64,000 nt of DNA, taken from positions 682,001 through 746,000 of the forward strand of contig NZ_JACHMX010000001.1 of assembly GCF_014205155.1 (NCBI RefSeq), read 5' to 3'. The DNA is from Amycolatopsis umgeniensis (lineage in GTDB: Bacteria; Actinomycetota; Actinomycetes; Mycobacteriales; Pseudonocardiaceae). Of this stretch, positions 14,241 through 24,300 are shown piece by piece. Position 1 is the stretch's first letter, and every line of letters begins with the position of its first letter. The notes beneath the pieces were generated by a model. The model ran no database searches, had not been told where the DNA came from, and saw nothing but the letters and a program-made list of their open reading frames with translations. The translations under genes and the position numbers were made by a program.

Positions 14241-14520
14241 CGCGTGCCCCGCCGAGCCGCACCAGCAGGGCGACCATCGCGTCGACCGAGCGGAAGTTGT
14301 CCAGCCGCAGATCGTCGCCGGCGACCGTCACGCCGAACTCCCGCTCCAGGTGGACGACCAGTTGCAACGCGAACAACGACGAGATCAGTCCCGCCGAGAA
14401 CAGGTCCTGCGCCGGGTCGACGGTGGACTTCGTGCTCGCCTCGAGGAACTCGGTCAAGCTCCGCCGTGCCTGACCGGCGGACAGCGTGCCGGGTGTCTGA
14501 GGGTCGATGGTGTGGCTCAC
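14233..14520 (-). CDS. fkbJ: FkbJ-like acyl carrier protein
   Basis: A 95-residue carrier protein from GTG 14520, coupled to the upstream dehydrogenase by a GTGA overlap. The phosphopantetheine site is DLFSAGLISSLFALQ, where one of the paired Ser in GLISS should carry the arm; helix residues around it match discrete ACPs that bear glycerate-derived extender units. It probably holds the glyceryl, then hydroxymalonyl, group during processing by FkbH, FkbI and FkbK. Because the PKS acyltransferase is a relic, this ACP may have to hand its unit over with help from another protein. Confidence 0.85.
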   Translation of the reverse strand: MSHTIDPQTPGTLSAGQARRSLTEFLEASTKSTVDPAQDLFSAGLISSLFALQLVVHLEREFGVTVAGDDLRLDNFRSVDAMVALLVRLGGARDD

Positions 14521-15380
14521 GATGTGCTCCGATACTCGAAGAATCCCGACCCCGTCTTGCGGCCGAGGTGACCTGCCCGCACCTTGTCGAGCAAAAGGGA
14601 ACTCGGCCGGTAGCCAGCGTCGTCGGTGCGCGACGCCAGCACGGTGAGCGAGTCCACGACGTTGTCCAGCCCGATCAGATCGGCGGTGGCCAGCGGGCCG
14701 GTGGTGTGGCCGAGGCAGCCGGTGAACAACGCGTCGACCGCTTCGGGCGTGGCTTTGCCCTCGTCGACCACCCGGGCGGCCTCGTTGATCATCCGCTGCA
14801 GGATCCGGTTGATCACGAATCCCGGCCCGTCCGCCACCACCACGTACTCGAGGCCGAGCGCGGTCAGGAACGTGCCCACCGCGGCGAGCGCGGCTTCGCC
14901 GGTGCGCCGTCCGCGCACGACCTCCACGGTGCGGATGAGGTACGGCGGGTTCATGAAATGAGCACCGACGAGGTCCTCTGGCCTGTCGACGGAGCCGGCG
15001 AGTTCGTCGATGGGGATGGCCGAGGTGTTGGTGATCAGCAAAGTGCCCGGTCTCACCGCCTCGGACGCCGCGGCGAGCGCCCGCACCTTCGGCTCGATGC
15101 GTTCGGTGACCGCCTCCACGACCACCGTCGCGCGGTCCAAGCCCTCGACCGAAGTCGCCGTCTCGATCGCTCCCGCGGTGATGTCGCGCGGCAACGCGCC
15201 CATGAGCTGGGCGAGGCGTAGCTGCCCCGGGACGGTGGCGAGGGCGCCGGCGAGCTGGTCGGGGTCGGTGTCCACGAGCAGCACCGGACGGCCGCGCCCC
15301 GCGGCGAGGGTGGCGATCCCCCGGCCCATCACCCCGGCGCCCAAGATGGCGACGGGTCCGGCGTCGGTTGGTTCGGTCAT
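14517..15380 (-). CDS. fkbK: FkbK-like 3-hydroxyacyl-CoA dehydrogenase
   Basis: A 287-residue NAD-dependent dehydrogenase. The N-terminal Rossmann motif is AILGAGVMGRGIA; later blocks are TNTSAIPIDEL, GAHFMNPPYLIRTVEV (a His-containing catalytic loop) and GPGFVINRIL, all typical of 3-hydroxybutyryl-CoA dehydrogenases. Its length matches the family. In extender-unit clusters the FkbK homologue oxidises the primary alcohol of glyceryl-ACP. Start ATG 15380 overlaps the MFS stop as ATGA. The generic alternative, a fatty-acid enzyme, is unlikely given the FkbH/I/J neighbours. Confidence 0.88.
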   Translation of the reverse strand: MTEPTDAGPVAILGAGVMGRGIATLAAGRGRPVLLVDTDPDQLAGALATVPGQLRLAQLMGALPRDITAGAIETATSVEGLDRATVVVEAVTERIEPKVRALAAASEAVRPGTLLITNTSAIPIDELAGSVDRPEDLVGAHFMNPPYLIRTVEVVRGRRTGEAALAAVGTFLTALGLEYVVVADGPGFVINRILQRMINEAARVVDEGKATPEAVDALFTGCLGHTTGPLATADLIGLDNVVDSLTVLASRTDDAGYRPSSLLLDKVRAGHLGRKTGSGFFEYRSTS

Positions 15381-16627
15381 GATTTGCGCGCCTCCGTGAG
15401 ATCGGTGTGCCGTAACGGCGAGAACCAGGCGACGGCGGGCGCGATCGCCAGCCCGACGCAGCCGATCGCGATCCCCGCGTACAGGCCGAAAATGCTCGTC
15501 GACACGCCGCCCATCAGGGCGCCCAGCGGACGCAGGCCGCTGCCGACCCAGCGATGCGCGGCGGTGATCCGCGAACGCAGACCGTCCGGGGATTCGTTCT
15601 GGCGCAACGTCCGCGAGGTGACGTTGTAACAGACGGTGGAGAAGATCGCGAGACACTGCGCGGCGCAGGTCAGCACCTGGCCGGCGAGCCCGGGGCTCAG
15701 CAGCAACACCACCGCTTCGCTCGGCCCGCCGAAGAACACCGCCACCAGCAACAGTTTTCCGGTGCCCAACCTCGAATGCAGTCGTTTCACCAGCAGTGAG
15801 CCCAGAATGCCGCCGAGTCCGGCGATGCCCATGACGAGGCCGTACGCCGCGGGTGACCACTGCAGCGAACCGACCAGGTACACCACCAGCACGGCCTGGA
15901 TCCAGAAGATGAAGAAGTTGTCGACCGAGTTGACGATCATCAGGACGCGCAGGACGGCGTTGTGTCCGACGAACCGCAACCCCTCGGCGATGTCCTTGCG
16001 CAGGGTGGTGCGTTCCACGGGGCCGTCCGGACGTTGCTCCCGTGAGCTGATCCGGTTCAGCGTGAACGCGCTGTAGAAACTCGCCAGCACGCCGAGGCCG
16101 AGCGTCACCGGCGCGCCGAGCCTGCCCACGAGGAACCCGGCGATCATCGGCCCCGTCGTCGTGGCGGCGGAATCGGCCAGCGACAGCTTCGCGTTGGCAT
16201 CGATCAGCTGCGCGTTCGTGACCAGATGCGGGGTCAGCGACAGATGCGCCACCTGCGACACGATCCCGAAACCGGTCGACACGAACCCGGCGACGCACAA
16301 CGTCGGGATCGACAACGCGCCGCTCCACCACAGCAGCGGCACCGCCAGTATCGCGACGCCCTGGCCGACGTCGGCCCACATCATGATCTTGCGTTTGTCG
16401 ACCCGGTCCACGACGGCGCCGATGGGCAGGGTCAGCAGGAGCGCGGGGAGCATCGAGGACGCGGAAACGATCGACGCGGCCAAGCCGTTCGCGTGCAGGG
16501 TGACCACGGCGACCAGGCCCATCGCGACCGGAACGACGGCCGTGCCCATCATCGCCACGGCCTGCCCGGCGAAGTACGTCCGGAAATTCCGCTGCCGCAA
16601 CAGGGAAGTCTCTTGCTCTACCGTCAC
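15377..16627 (-). CDS. MFS exporter (EntS-like)
   Basis: A 416-residue major facilitator protein from GTG 16627, with GAAAGGA six bases upstream. About 12 hydrophobic segments alternate with short loops; GAVVDRVDKRKIM between helices 2 and 3 is the MFS motif A. Members of this branch (EntS type) export siderophores and other NRPS products. As the first gene of the second biosynthetic block, translationally coupled to FkbK, it probably exports the product. It shares a 92-base divergent promoter region with the carrier protein at 16720. Confidence 0.82.
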   Translation of the reverse strand: MTVEQETSLLRQRNFRTYFAGQAVAMMGTAVVPVAMGLVAVVTLHANGLAASIVSASSMLPALLLTLPIGAVVDRVDKRKIMMWADVGQGVAILAVPLLWWSGALSIPTLCVAGFVSTGFGIVSQVAHLSLTPHLVTNAQLIDANAKLSLADSAATTTGPMIAGFLVGRLGAPVTLGLGVLASFYSAFTLNRISSREQRPDGPVERTTLRKDIAEGLRFVGHNAVLRVLMIVNSVDNFFIFWIQAVLVVYLVGSLQWSPAAYGLVMGIAGLGGILGSLLVKRLHSRLGTGKLLLVAVFFGGPSEAVVLLLSPGLAGQVLTCAAQCLAIFSTVCYNVTSRTLRQNESPDGLRSRITAAHRWVGSGLRPLGALMGGVSTSIFGLYAGIAIGCVGLAIAPAVAWFSPLRHTDLTEARKS

Positions 16628-16719
16628 GCCGGTCCTTTCACCGATGGAATCCCCGCCCCGTCATGGCCTAAAGTCGTTCCGAGACAGCTTGTTCCACGCC
16701 GACGGGAAGCGGTGAGCGC

Positions 16720-16977
16720 ATGTCGCACGGAGAACACACCCCGGCCGACCGACAGGATCTCGACGGGCTCGTCCTCGGCATCTGGCGTGAGGTCCTCAGT
16801 GGACCGGTCGGCCCCGACGACGATTTCTTCGCGCTCGGCGGCGATTCCATCAAAGCGGGCCAGATCGTGGCGCGGCTGCGCAAGCAAGCGCGGACCGGAC
16901 TGTCCCTCGCCGAGTTCCTCGCCGAGGTGAGCACCCCGCGCGAGCTGGCCGCTTTGGTGCGCGCCAAGGCAGTCTGA
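16720..16977 (+). CDS. Stand-alone peptidyl/acyl carrier protein
   Basis: An 85-residue carrier protein with FFALGGDSIKAGQIV; Ser43 of GGDS should be phosphopantetheinylated. GGDSI is more typical of NRPS-type (PCP/ArCP) carriers than of polyketide ACPs. It is the only biosynthetic gene of the cluster on the plus strand, divergent from the MFS gene and convergent with the KAS III-like gene. It could carry a starter group, receive an amino acid for tailoring, or partner the KAS III-like protein. No A domain stands next to it. The weak GGGAAG about 13 bases upstream leaves the start a little uncertain; GTG 16714 is possible. Confidence 0.85.
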   Translation: MSHGEHTPADRQDLDGLVLGIWREVLSGPVGPDDDFFALGGDSIKAGQIVARLRKQARTGLSLAEFLAEVSTPRELAALVRAKAV

Positions 16978-17017
16978 GCCTGCCCGGCGTATCCGCGTCG
17001 CGATCGGACCCATGCGA

Positions 17018-17995
17018 TCACACCTCGACCAGCATGGAGCTCCAGGCGGCGGCCGGGCTGTTGTTCATCACCAGGACGAGATCGCCGGGTTCGAACTGAC
17101 CGGAGGTCACGCCCGCGTCCAGGTTGGCCATGACGTCGACCGGACCGAGATGGCCGTAGCCCGCCAGGTTGCGCTCGCACACCTTCGCGATCTCGACGTC
17201 GAAAGCCTCTTCGTAGAACCGGAAGGCGCCGGTCGAGACGTTCTGCATGAGCACGTGGTCGACGTCGGTCATGGCCAGCCCGTTCCGGTCGAGCACCTGC
17301 CGGTTGAGCCGGTCGAGCCGGTTGCGGCTCTCGAGAGCCAGCTCGAACGAGTACCGCGCGGGATCGGCGCAGACCTCGCGCCAGCGTTCCGGTGGCACGC
17401 CCCGGTACTCCACCCGGAACAGGTCCCAGAACCGGCCGTCGGTCTCCACGACGACGTCCACGATGCGCAGTGCGGTGGCCCGCGGGCGCAGCAGCACCGC
17501 GAGCCCGGCGTCCCCGTTGACCGTCACCGGTAGCCGGATCCGACCGGGGCCCGGGCGCACGCAACCGTGCGCGACCACCACATGGCGCCAGTCCGAAGTG
17601 GACAGAAGCAGCGACCGGGCGGTCAGCAACGCGGTCGAGATGGACGCGCATCCGAGGTCCGACACCGAGAACGACAGGGCCGAAGACAGGCCGGTCTCGT
17701 GCTGAACCCTGGTCGACTCGGAGGCCATGAGGTACTCGGGTGCCCGGCCGCCGATGAGCAGCAGCGCGTCGACCTCACCGGGCCGCAGACCGGTCCGGTC
17801 CAGCAACGCCCGCACCGCTTCGACGGCCAGATCCGTCCCCTGGCTGTCCCCCGCGTCCGGCACGGAAGCGATCCCGAGGCCGTCCACGAGCGTCCGGTCC
17901 GGCTCGGTCAGGGCGGCGTACTCGGCGAGGTCACGGATCGGGGTCCGGTCCTCGGGCAGCCACACCTCGATCGCGTCGATCCCGACCGCGGTCAC
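17018..17995 (-). CDS. KAS III-like condensing or acyltransferase enzyme with altered triad
   Basis: A 325-residue thiolase-fold protein from GTG 17995 (GTGA overlap with mbtH). The active-site Cys is kept in SDLGCASIS (Cys116). The PHQAN block that carries the FabH His reads VLMQNVS, so the His is Met. The GNTSA block with the catalytic Asn is replaced by GYGHLGPVD. Loss of these residues suggests it does not do the FabH decarboxylative condensation. Related KAS III-like proteins in natural product clusters transfer acyl groups to N or O, or join glyceryl-ACP in tetronate pathways. Here it may use the lone carrier protein or hydroxymalonyl-ACP as partner. It is the last gene of the first block. 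Confidence 0.75.
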   Translation of the reverse strand: MTAVGIDAIEVWLPEDRTPIRDLAEYAALTEPDRTLVDGLGIASVPDAGDSQGTDLAVEAVRALLDRTGLRPGEVDALLLIGGRAPEYLMASESTRVQHETGLSSALSFSVSDLGCASISTALLTARSLLLSTSDWRHVVVAHGCVRPGPGRIRLPVTVNGDAGLAVLLRPRATALRIVDVVVETDGRFWDLFRVEYRGVPPERWREVCADPARYSFELALESRNRLDRLNRQVLDRNGLAMTDVDHVLMQNVSTGAFRFYEEAFDVEIAKVCERNLAGYGHLGPVDVMANLDAGVTSGQFEPGDLVLVMNNSPAAAWSSMLVEV

Positions 17996-18213
17996 GGCGT
18001 GCTCCCGCTCGCGGCCGCCCTGTCCCGCACGCTCTTCGGGGTGATGTCGGTCCAGACCCGTTCGATGTGGCCGAGGCAGTCCGTCCGGGTGCCGGTGTAA
18101 CCCACCGGCCGCCAACCGGCAGGCGGCTCACCGGTCGCGGGCCATACCGAGTACTGCTCTTCGTGGTTGATCACGACCTGGAATCGGCCTTCTCGCGGCT
18201 CGGCTGCGGTCAC
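17992..18213 (-). CDS. mbtH: MbtH-like protein
   Basis: A 73-residue protein from GTG 18213, with GTGA overlaps at both ends. It matches the MbtH family along its length: [15 protein letters not shown], then [13 protein letters not shown], then [11 protein letters not shown], including the conserved Trp residues. MbtH proteins bind and activate adenylation domains. One copy can serve all four A domains here. Its place between PKS and KAS III-like genes is unusual only in that no NRPS gene touches it. Confidence 0.95.
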   Translation of the reverse strand: MTAAEPREGRFQVVINHEEQYSVWPATGEPPAGWRPVGYTGTRTDCLGHIERVWTDITPKSVRDRAAASGSTP

Positions 18214-21200
18214 AGGACCCTCCCGATGATGTCGGCGATCGCGGAGTGGTGCCGGCGCATCATGGTGAAGTGATCGCCGGGTACGGAATGGACGGTGACC
18301 TCGCCGGTGATGAACTTGCGCCAGCCGAGGTCCTCGGCCCGGTCGTCCGGGCCCTCGAACAGCGGTGACTCGGCCCGGATCACCACCGCCGGACCGGCGT
18401 ACCCGGCCCACCGGTAGTCGAGCAGCGCGAGGTCGTTGGCGCGCAACACTTTCGTCATGGCGCCGATCTGGTGCCGGGTCATGGTCGGCGGCAACCGCCC
18501 GGCCTCTTTCGCCGTCTTGATGACGGCCGTCAACCGTTCCCGCTCGGACAGCCCGGCGAGCGCGCCGACGTCGACGCTGAAGTCGGAACCGGCGGTGAGC
18601 AGGTTGACCAGCAGCGCCGATTCCCGTTCCGGGGGCGGCTCGGGGTCCAGTTCGGTGTTCGCGTCGATCAGTACCAGCGGCGCCACGCGGTCACCCACCG
18701 CGCTGAGTTGCCGGGCCATCTCGTAAGCGATCACCGCGCCGAACGACCAGCCGACGAGACGGTACGGCCCCGTGGGCTGGACCTGCCGCAGTTCGCCGAC
18801 GTACCGGGTGGCCATGGCCTCGACGGTCGGATCCGGGTCGAGGCCGTCGTCGAGACCGACGGCGGGCACGCCGATGACCGGATGCCCGGCGGGCAACGCC
18901 TGCGCGAGCGCGAAGTACGGCTGGACACCACCGCCGGATGGGTGTGGGCAGAACAGGGCGGGATGCTCGCCCCCGGCCCGGATCGGCACCAGCCGACCGG
19001 CGGTGGTGTCCACGTCGTGCCCGGCGCTCACGGCCATGAACCCCGCGAGGTCGCGGAGCGTCCGGTGCGCGTAGATGTCCCGCAGCCGCAATCGCACGCC
19101 GAGTTCCCTGCGGATCTCGGCCAGCACCTGCAACGCCAGCACGGAGGTGCCACCGAGTTCGAAGTAGTCGGCGTCGGGCGGTACCTCGCCGACTCGCAGC
19201 GAACCGGCCCAGACCCGGGACAACGCCTGTTCGTAGTCCGCACGCGATGTCGGCGGCCGGTCGGATCGCGGCGGCACGAGGGCGGGTGCCGGTGACGCCG
19301 TGTCGCGCCGCGGGGGCGTGACCCAGCATCGCGTCGGCTCGAAGGAGTAGCCGGGCAAGGAAACCCGGCGGCGCTCGGCACCCTCGTGCACGACGTCCCA
19401 GTCCACGTCCAGGCCGGAGACGTAGAGGTCCGCCACGCGGGCGAGCACGTCGTCGCCGCGCACCGAGTCCAGATCGCAGACGAGGACATCGCCGCCGGGG
19501 TCGTCGCTTCCGCGCTCTCCGTCTTCGGAGCGCATCGCCTCGGCCAGCGCCGCGGGAAGGCTCGCTTCGCCGCGGGCGAGCTTCGCCAGTGCCGCGGAAC
19601 CCGACACCAGCGTCGTATCGATCCCCCACGTCCGCATGAGGCGCAGGAACGCGTGGCTCCGGGAGAACCACGCCGTCGTGGCCTCGTCCACCTCGTCCGG
19701 TGCGGCCTCGACGCACTCGGCGACGGCCGCCGCGTACACCGCGTACCGTCCGGCCAGCAGGTCCGCGTCGCGGGCGCTCGGGCCGGCGCCGGGTACGACC
19801 GTCCACATCGGACGTCGTGAGCCCGACGGTGCCGGGCCGCCCCGGGCGGCGCGCTTGCCCGCCCTGCGCAAACCGTCCAGCAGTTCGGCCCGGTTGCGCA
19901 CGGGGAACGCCACCCGCCACGGCAGGTGGTCCCGGCCGCGGTTGAGGGTGTGCAGGACATCGCGGACGTCCAGTTCGGGGTCGTCCGCGATCCGCTCCCG
20001 TAACGCCGCACAGACGCGGGCGACCGCGGGCCAGCCGCGACCGGACACCGTCGCGACACCGCCCGCCCACTCCGACGATTCCCCGCCCGCGGGCCGTGCC
20101 GCCGGTGCCGACTCCACGACGGCGTGCGCGTTGGTCCCGGCCAGACTGAACGAGCTCACCCCGCCGAGCAGCGGGCCGTCGTCGTCCGCCTTCCACTCGA
20201 CGAGTTCGGTGGCCACCCGTATACCCAGCCGATCGAAGTCGACGAGCGGGTTGGGGCGGGTGAAGTGCAGGGACGGGTAGATCACCCGGTTCTGGATGCC
20301 CGCGACGACCTTGACCAGCCCGGCGAGACCCGCCACATGGTCGAGGTGGCCGATGTTGGTCTTCACCGAACCGATGACGCAGGATTCGCGGCCGGACGCC
20401 TGTCCGCCGCCGGCCCGGGAGATCGCCTCCACCTCGATGAGGTCGCCCAGCCGCGTCCCGGATCCGTGCGCTTCCAGGTAACCGAGCCCTCCTGGCCGCA
20501 GACCGGCCTTCCGCCAGGCGTCCCGCAGCAGGTCCACCTGCGCGGCCGGGCTGGGCGCGCTCAGCCCGTTGGACCGGTCGCCGTTGTGGTTCACCGCGGT
20601 CGAGCGGACGACGGCGTGCACGTGATCGCGATCCCGCACGGCGTCCGACAAGAGCTTCAGCACGAGCACCACGCCGCCCTCGCCGTCCCCGGTGCCGTCC
20701 GCGTCGGCGTCGAAGGCCCGGCACCGGCCCGAGGAGGACACCACTTCGGCGTAACGATCGTCGGCGGCGTCGGCGAACGTGCTGCGCACCGCGACACCGC
20801 CGACGATCGCCAGGCTCGCCTGACCGCCACGCAACATGCCCGCCGCGAGGTCGAGCGCCACCAGTCCGGTCGAGCATCCGGTGTCGACCACCAGCGCCGG
20901 GCCCTGGGTGCCGAGCAGATGCGCGATCCGGCCCGGCAACACCGAGGTGCCCGTGCCCAGCAGGGTCAGCACCCCTTCGTCGGCCTCGGTCATCAGCTCC
21001 GGGTAGTCCGAACGCCCGCCCGCCATCACCACCGCGGTCCGGGTACCGCGGACGCTGCCGAACGCGTGGCCGGAGTCTTCGATCGCCGCGTAGGTCAGCT
21101 GGAGGGAGAGCCGGTGCTGCGGGTCCATCAACTCGGCTTCGCGCAACGGGATCCCGAAGAACTCGTGGTCGAACTCCTCGACACCGGTCAAGGACGCGAG

Positions 21201-21374
21201 CGGCCGGTGGTCGAGGCCCGGGTCGATACCCGCGAGGCGCAGCCGCTCGACGGGCACCTCCCGGACGCTGTCCTTGCCCTCGGCCAGATTCCGGTGGAAG
21301 CGCCGCAGCGAATCCGCGTCCGGCAACCGCACCGCCATACCGGTGATCGCGATCGGCTCGGAAGCGGGGGTCAT
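18210..21374 (-). CDS. PKS module KS-(AT relic)-T-TE
   Basis: A 1054-residue protein from ATG 21374 (ATGA overlap with the NRPS). KS is ~6-425 with Cys167 in VDTGCSTG, His303 in EAHGSGT and His343 in NIGHL, so it should be active. Residues ~440-685 align with an AT domain but it is shortened: VVPGAG stands for FPGQG, the GHSxG serine motif reads SGSAA (591-595), and the segment from there to the conserved [11 protein letters not shown] end is only ~85 residues. The AT is therefore dead. T has LGGTS (Ser744). TE has GWSFG (Ser877), LIDA (Asp904) and GDHF (His ~1035). It probably adds one C2 unit to the peptide using an extender loaded in trans and then releases the chain. Confidence 0.93.
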   Translation of the reverse strand: MTPASEPIAITGMAVRLPDADSLRRFHRNLAEGKDSVREVPVERLRLAGIDPGLDHRPLASLTGVEEFDHEFFGIPLREAELMDPQHRLSLQLTYAAIEDSGHAFGSVRGTRTAVVMAGGRSDYPELMTEADEGVLTLLGTGTSVLPGRIAHLLGTQGPALVVDTGCSTGLVALDLAAGMLRGGQASLAIVGGVAVRSTFADAADDRYAEVVSSSGRCRAFDADADGTGDGEGGVVLVLKLLSDAVRDRDHVHAVVRSTAVNHNGDRSNGLSAPSPAAQVDLLRDAWRKAGLRPGGLGYLEAHGSGTRLGDLIEVEAISRAGGGQASGRESCVIGSVKTNIGHLDHVAGLAGLVKVVAGIQNRVIYPSLHFTRPNPLVDFDRLGIRVATELVEWKADDDGPLLGGVSSFSLAGTNAHAVVESAPAARPAGGESSEWAGGVATVSGRGWPAVARVCAALRERIADDPELDVRDVLHTLNRGRDHLPWRVAFPVRNRAELLDGLRRAGKRAARGGPAPSGSRRPMWTVVPGAGPSARDADLLAGRYAVYAAAVAECVEAAPDEVDEATTAWFSRSHAFLRLMRTWGIDTTLVSGSAALAKLARGEASLPAALAEAMRSEDGERGSDDPGGDVLVCDLDSVRGDDVLARVADLYVSGLDVDWDVVHEGAERRRVSLPGYSFEPTRCWVTPPRRDTASPAPALVPPRSDRPPTSRADYEQALSRVWAGSLRVGEVPPDADYFELGGTSVLALQVLAEIRRELGVRLRLRDIYAHRTLRDLAGFMAVSAGHDVDTTAGRLVPIRAGGEHPALFCPHPSGGGVQPYFALAQALPAGHPVIGVPAVGLDDGLDPDPTVEAMATRYVGELRQVQPTGPYRLVGWSFGAVIAYEMARQLSAVGDRVAPLVLIDANTELDPEPPPERESALLVNLLTAGSDFSVDVGALAGLSERERLTAVIKTAKEAGRLPPTMTRHQIGAMTKVLRANDLALLDYRWAGYAGPAVVIRAESPLFEGPDDRAEDLGWRKFITGEVTVHSVPGDHFTMMRRHHSAIADIIGRVL

Positions 21375-24300
21375 GACGTCCTCCCCTGTCCGTCGATGAA
21401 GGCGGCGATCCGCCGCACCGTTGTCTGGTCGAACAGGTCGACCACCGACGGGGCGGGCGCGCCGAACTCCTCGCCGAGCCGTTCCGCGAGGACGACCAGC
21501 AGCAGCGAGTTGCCCCCGGCGGTGAAGAACGGGGTGTCCCTGGCGATCTGCCCGGCTCCGGTGACGGCGAGCCAGATCTTCGCCACCCGCTTCTCGGTTT
21601 CGGTCGACGGTGGCGCGCCGTCCGCACCGATGTCCTTGTCCGGCACCGGAAGCGCCGCTCTGTCCACTTTGGCGTTCCCGGTCAGCGGGATCTCGGGGAC
21701 GGCGATCAGGTACGCCGGGACGAGGGCGGCGGGCAGGATCCCGCGGAGATACCGGTCCACCACCGCGGGATCGATCGTCACCCCCGGGCGCGCGACGGCG
21801 TACCCCACCAGCGCGGGCCCGGCGCGCAAATCGGACCGCAGCAGGACGACGGCGTCTTCGACGTCCGGGTGGGCGCGCAGCGCCGAGGCGACCTCGCCGG
21901 TCTCCACCCGGAAACCGCGAAGCTTGACCTGACCGTCGATGCGGCCGAGGAACTCCAGCCTGCCGTCGGCGAGGAAGCACACGAGATCGCCGGTGCGGTA
22001 AAGCCGCGCGCCGCTTTCGCCGGAGAACGGATCGGGGACGAACCGGTCGGCGGTCAGCGCGGGCCGTCCGAGGTAGCCGCGGGCCAGCCCGGCCCCGCCG
22101 AGCAGCAATTCGCCCGGCACTCCCGCGGGCACCGGCCGCATGCCGGGATCCACCACGTAGACCGTCGTGTTCCCGACCGGACTTCCGATCGGCAGCGTGC
22201 CTTGGCCGGACCGCACCGCGTGCACGGGCTCGAACGTGGCGAACAGCGTCGACTCGGTCGGCCCGTACATGTGCAGTACCGCGTCACTGTCCACATGGTC
22301 CAGTGCGGCGGACACCGCCGCCGGGTCGACGACGTCGCCGCCGACGAACAGGGTCCGGATCGACGACAGCAGCTCCGGCGCGTGCTCGACGATCAGGTTC
22401 AGCTGGGGCGCGATGAGCTGCATCATGGTGACCGGATGGGTGTCCACCGCGGCCCTGATCTGGTCCAGGATCGCGGAGGTTCCGGCGTCCCCCGGCGGGA
22501 TCGCGACCGCGCCGCCGTTGAGCAACGGCCCCCACAGCTCGACCAGCGACGCGTCGAAGGCGAGCGGTGACAGATGCAGGCACACGTCGCCTGGGCCGAA
22601 CTCGTGGAAGCGGGCGCCCCGGACCAACCGCCCGATCGAGCGCTGTTCGACCCCGACGGGGTTGGGTTTGCCGGTCGAACCGGACGTGTAGATGACGTGC
22701 GCGAGGGTGCGGCCGTCGGCCCGCCGGGACGGGTTCCCGGCGGCGGGGCCGGACGTGATGTCCGCCCACGGCACCACCCCTGGCAAGCCGGCCACCGCGG
22801 GGGACGACTCGGCGTCGGTGAGGACCACCGCGGCGCCGGAATCCTCGACGAGCAGGCGCAACCGCTCCGGCGGATGGTCGGGCGTGAGCGGCACGTAGGC
22901 CGCGCCGGATTTGAGCACGCCCAGGATCGCGGCGATCGCCTCCGGGGAACGGCGCAGGCACAGCCCGACCCGTGATTCCAGGCCGATCCCCCGCGCCAGC
23001 AAGCCTCGCGCCACTCTGTTCGCCAACGAGTTCAGCTCGGCGTACGACAGGACGCCGCCGTCGTGGTGGACGGCGGACGCCTCCGGGGTCGACGCCACCT
23101 GTTCCTCGAACAGCTCCTGGATCGATCGGTCCGGGAACGGGGTCCGGGTGCGGTTGACGTCCTCGACCAGGTGTGCCCGCTCGGCGCCGACGACCAAGGG
23201 GACTTCCCGCACCGGCCGGTCCGGTTGTTCGACCAGCGCCGTCAGCGAGCGCACGAGGTAACCGGTGAGCCGGACGATCGTGGCCTCGTCGAAGAGATCG
23301 GTGTCGTAGGTGACGATCGCCGTGAGATCGTCGCCGCGTTCCTGGAAGGTGACCGCGAACTCCCATTTCGCGACCCCGAGGAACGAGTCGGCCCGGGAGA
23401 CGCGCAGACCGGCGAACCCGGTCGGTTCGACGACCCGGTCCAGCGCCACCGCGACCTGCGCGAGTGGGGTCCGGCTGAGGTCGCGGCCGGGTTCGAGCAC
23501 CTCGGCGAGCCGTTCGAACGGCATGCCCTGGTGCTCCATCCCGTCCATGAAGGTGAGGAAGACCTGTTCCAGCAGGTCGGCGAAGCTGGGATTCCCGCCG
23601 AGGTCGGTGCGCAGCACCAGCCCGTTGACGAGGAAGCCGAGCACGTTCTCCGCGGCGGGCAACGGCCGGTTCGCCACCTGAACGGCCACCGGCACGTCGT
23701 CCTGACGGGCCCAGCGGCCCATCGCCGCGGCGACGACGGCCACCAACGCCATGTAGAGGGACACGTGATGCTCCCGGCAGAGCGACCGCAACGCCGTGGC
23801 CGTCGCCTCCGGCACCGGGATCCCGTGCGCCGCGCCCCGGAACCCGGGGCGCGCCGGGCGCGGCCGGTCGGTGCGGAGGTCGAGCGGCGTGAGTCCGGTG
23901 AGGGCTTTCTCCCAGTAGGCCAGCAACTCCGGCTCCGCGGCCGCCACGACGTGCCGCTCCCACTCGGCGATGTCGCCGTGCTGGACGGGCAGTTCCGGCA
24001 GAACCGGTTCGCGGCCGTCGGCCAACGCCGAATAGCACACCGCCAGCTCGGCCAGCAGCACGTCCTCGGACCAGCCGTCGAACACCGCGTGGTGCACGGA
24101 AAGCGCGAGCAGATGCGCACGCGCTCCGACACCGCGCAGCGAGGCGCGCAACGTCGGCCCCGCGCTCAGATCGAACGGCTCCTGGCCTTCGCGGATCGCG
24201 TCGAGCCGCGCGGACTCCCATGGATCCTCACCGGCGTCCGTCACGACCGGGAGCACCGGCATCGGAGGGTGGTTCTCCGGCGCGCCGACCGGCCGGATCC

